A stretch of DNA of 64,000 bases, taken from assembly GCA_001899145.1 (NCBI GenBank), contig MKVF01000021.1, positions 186,001 to 250,000 on the forward strand, written 5' to 3'. Both the position numbers and the translations under genes were made by a program. This DNA is from Flavobacteriia bacterium 40-80 (GTDB taxonomy: Bacteria > Bacteroidota > Bacteroidia > Flavobacteriales_D > Crocinitomicaceae). The notes under the pieces are model-generated. The model was not told the DNA's origin, did not search any database, and saw nothing but the letters and a program-made list of their open reading frames with translations. Below, in pieces: positions 62,955 to 64,000 of the stretch. Within the stretch, counting starts at the first letter, position 1. Every line of letters starts with the position of its first letter.

Positions 62955-63863
62955 ATGGAAACACCGATCGGACTTTCTGAGATACTTTCCGCGCAGCAAC
63001 CTGTTGATCGCACGGCAATGCACAAAGCTATTGCTGAAGCGGAGAATAAAGGCAGGGAACTTTCAGGGAACAAGAGTTTCCTCAGGCAGATTCTTAGCCT
63101 GATCGACCTGACGACCTTAGAAGGAAAGGACACTGAAAAAAAGGTACAGGCATTTTGCAGAAAAGCAAAGGAGGTTCCTTCAGTTTTTCCGGGATTGCCC
63201 ACAGTGGCAGCAGTTTGTATCTACCCTGCTTTAGTTGAAACTGCCAGAAAAGAGTTGCAGGGAACGACAATTCAGGTTGCTTCTGTGGCAACAGGTTTTC
63301 CAAGCGGGCAGCTGCCTTTATTTTTAAAAGCAGCAGAAGTGAAGTACGCTATAGAACAGGGAGCAGATGAAATTGACATGGTTATTTCAAGAGGAAAATT
63401 CCTCAGTGGTGAGTACCAGGCTGTTTATGATGAGATAAAGGCCATTAAAGACGTTTGCGGAAATAAGCTTTTAAAAGTCATTCTGGAAACAGGTGAGCTG
63501 GAAAATATGGAAAACATTCGCCTGGCGAGTGACATTGCTATTGCAGCAGGAGCCGATTTCATCAAGACATCTACCGGAAAAATTCCGCAGGGCGCTTCAC
63601 TGGAAGCGGTCTATGTCATGTTGCAGGCAATCAGGGCGCATTATAAAAAAACCGGGAGAATGGTCGGAATCAAACCATCCGGAGGCATTTCGAATGCAGA
63701 AACCGCTGCGCATTATATTGTGTTGACAGAAACCATTCTCGGAAAGCAATGGATTAACAACCGGCTGATGCGTTTTGGTGCCAGCAGTCTTGCCGGAAAT
63801 GTTTTAAAGTTATTGACCGAAGAGAAGAATGCCGCTTATTTCAGTTCGGATTCCGGTTATTGA
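62955..63863 (+). CDS. deoC: deoxyribose-phosphate aldolase
   Basis: A 302-residue class I aldolase cleaving 2-deoxyribose 5-phosphate to acetaldehyde and glyceraldehyde 3-phosphate. The Schiff-base Lys204 (FIKTSTGK) and the catalytic Asp141 region (ADEIDMVIS) are present, as are VILETGEL and GIKPSGGI. It is about 40 residues longer than the E. coli enzyme, with the extra at the N-terminus, as in the animal-like group. It follows the protease gene by 2 bp. It belongs to nucleoside catabolism, alongside the upstream deaminase. Confidence 0.95.
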   Translation: METPIGLSEILSAQQPVDRTAMHKAIAEAENKGRELSGNKSFLRQILSLIDLTTLEGKDTEKKVQAFCRKAKEVPSVFPGLPTVAAVCIYPALVETARKELQGTTIQVASVATGFPSGQLPLFLKAAEVKYAIEQGADEIDMVISRGKFLSGEYQAVYDEIKAIKDVCGNKLLKVILETGELENMENIRLASDIAIAAGADFIKTSTGKIPQGASLEAVYVMLQAIRAHYKKTGRMVGIKPSGGISNAETAAHYIVLTETILGKQWINNRLMRFGASSLAGNVLKLLTEEKNAAYFSSDSGY

Positions 63864-63907
63864 CAATTCTTTTTCTAATTAAATACTTTTATATAGGATG
63901 AGGTATA

Positions 63908-63940
63908 TAACAAAACAGCCCACTGTTTAGTGAGCTGTCC
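63908..63940 (-). terminator. terminator of the next leftward gene
   Basis: ACAGCCCACT / AGTGAGCTGT (one mismatch, loop GTTT), followed on the minus strand by TTTTGTTATA. It lies just downstream of the truncated minus-strand gene and may also stop the deoC transcript from the other side. Confidence 0.65.
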
Positions 63941-63961
63941 TTATCTTTCATTATGCGGTAT

Positions 63962-64000
63962 TTAATCTTTCGCAGGAATTATTTTGTTTCTTACCTCCCC
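63962..64000 (-). CDS. C-terminal end of a further leftward gene (partial)
   Basis: The last 13 codons of a leftward frame (GEVRNKIIPAKD then TAA at 63962-63964) run off the edge of the window. A terminator follows the stop, which supports a real gene. The product cannot be named from 12 residues. Confidence 0.4.
   Translation of the reverse strand, partial: GEVRNKIIPAKD

Noticed and set aside
1-64000. CRISPR arrays, rRNA, tRNA genes, riboswitches
   Set aside because: No regularly spaced identical repeats, no tRNA-like T-loop/acceptor pattern and no recognised riboswitch core were seen by eye; a covariance-model scan would be needed to exclude them fully.

Overview
The window is a stretch of chromosome from a Bacteroidetes bacterium, most likely Flavobacteriales (a Fluviicola/Crocinitomicaceae-like organism; this placement is inferred from gene content, not from a database search). 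The evidence is the type IX secretion (T9SS) sorting domains on four proteins, the Bacteroidetes-type promoter box (TAnnTTTG) in front of many genes, TTG/GTG starts, SprB/gliding-type repeat proteins, DUF4494, DUF2279 and DUF6340-type families, and a TonB-dependent receptor. Nearly everything is core metabolism and envelope biology. No rRNA, tRNA, CRISPR array or intact mobile element was seen.

Layout. 1-2.6 kb: small exported proteins (one with a decayed Rieske-like fold), an alkyltransferase-like DNA repair protein and an SDR epimerase. 2.7-6.8 kb: sucA-sucB (2-oxoglutarate dehydrogenase E1 and E2). 6.8-11.3 kb: a nitroreductase, and an exported-looking pirin divergent from a TonB-type outer-membrane receptor, with a perfect 38-bp palindrome at the pirin promoter. 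11.3-14.9 kb: lipA, an ABC exporter and an orphan substrate-binding protein. 15-19.1 kb: OsmC, YidD, a lytic transglycosylase, and an AraC regulator divergent from an acetate:succinate CoA-transferase. 19.3-22 kb: a leftward pyrimidine-salvage-like cluster (aim24, upp, membrane protein, yjjG). 22.3-30.6 kb: an unknown exported protein, gcvP, a DUF2279 protein with acireductone dioxygenase, two FKBP isomerases and efp. 30.7-32.4 kb: an alpha/beta hydrolase and sucD.

32.4-34.1 kb is an AT-rich accessory islet. It holds the end of a degraded IS3-type transposase directly after sucD, two unrecognised proteins, an XRE regulator interrupted by an amber codon, and an inverted repeat next to a 26-codon ORF.

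34.2-38.5 kb: a DUF4494-pdxH-M16 peptidase operon, mnmD and a MerR-like regulator. 38.7-50.1 kb: surface proteins carrying T9SS signals, a helix-hairpin-helix/beta-barrel protein paired with a PorV-like barrel, and a DUF6340-like lipoprotein. 50.2-58.4 kb (leftward): leuS with an extra insertion, prolyl oligopeptidase, a TonB-like protein, gatC and glutamate dehydrogenase. 58.5-58.9 kb: a non-coding array of about three 110-140 bp repeats. 58.9-63.9 kb (rightward): kbl, a lone OmpR-type response regulator overlapping a dCMP deaminase, an S41 protease and deoC. The last bases hold the tail of a further leftward gene.

Together the genes cover the lower TCA cycle (sucA, sucB, sucD), lipoate supply for E2 (lipA), glycine/threonine breakdown (gcvP, kbl), glutamate entry (gdhA), nucleoside salvage (upp, deoC, deaminase) and surface/secretion functions.
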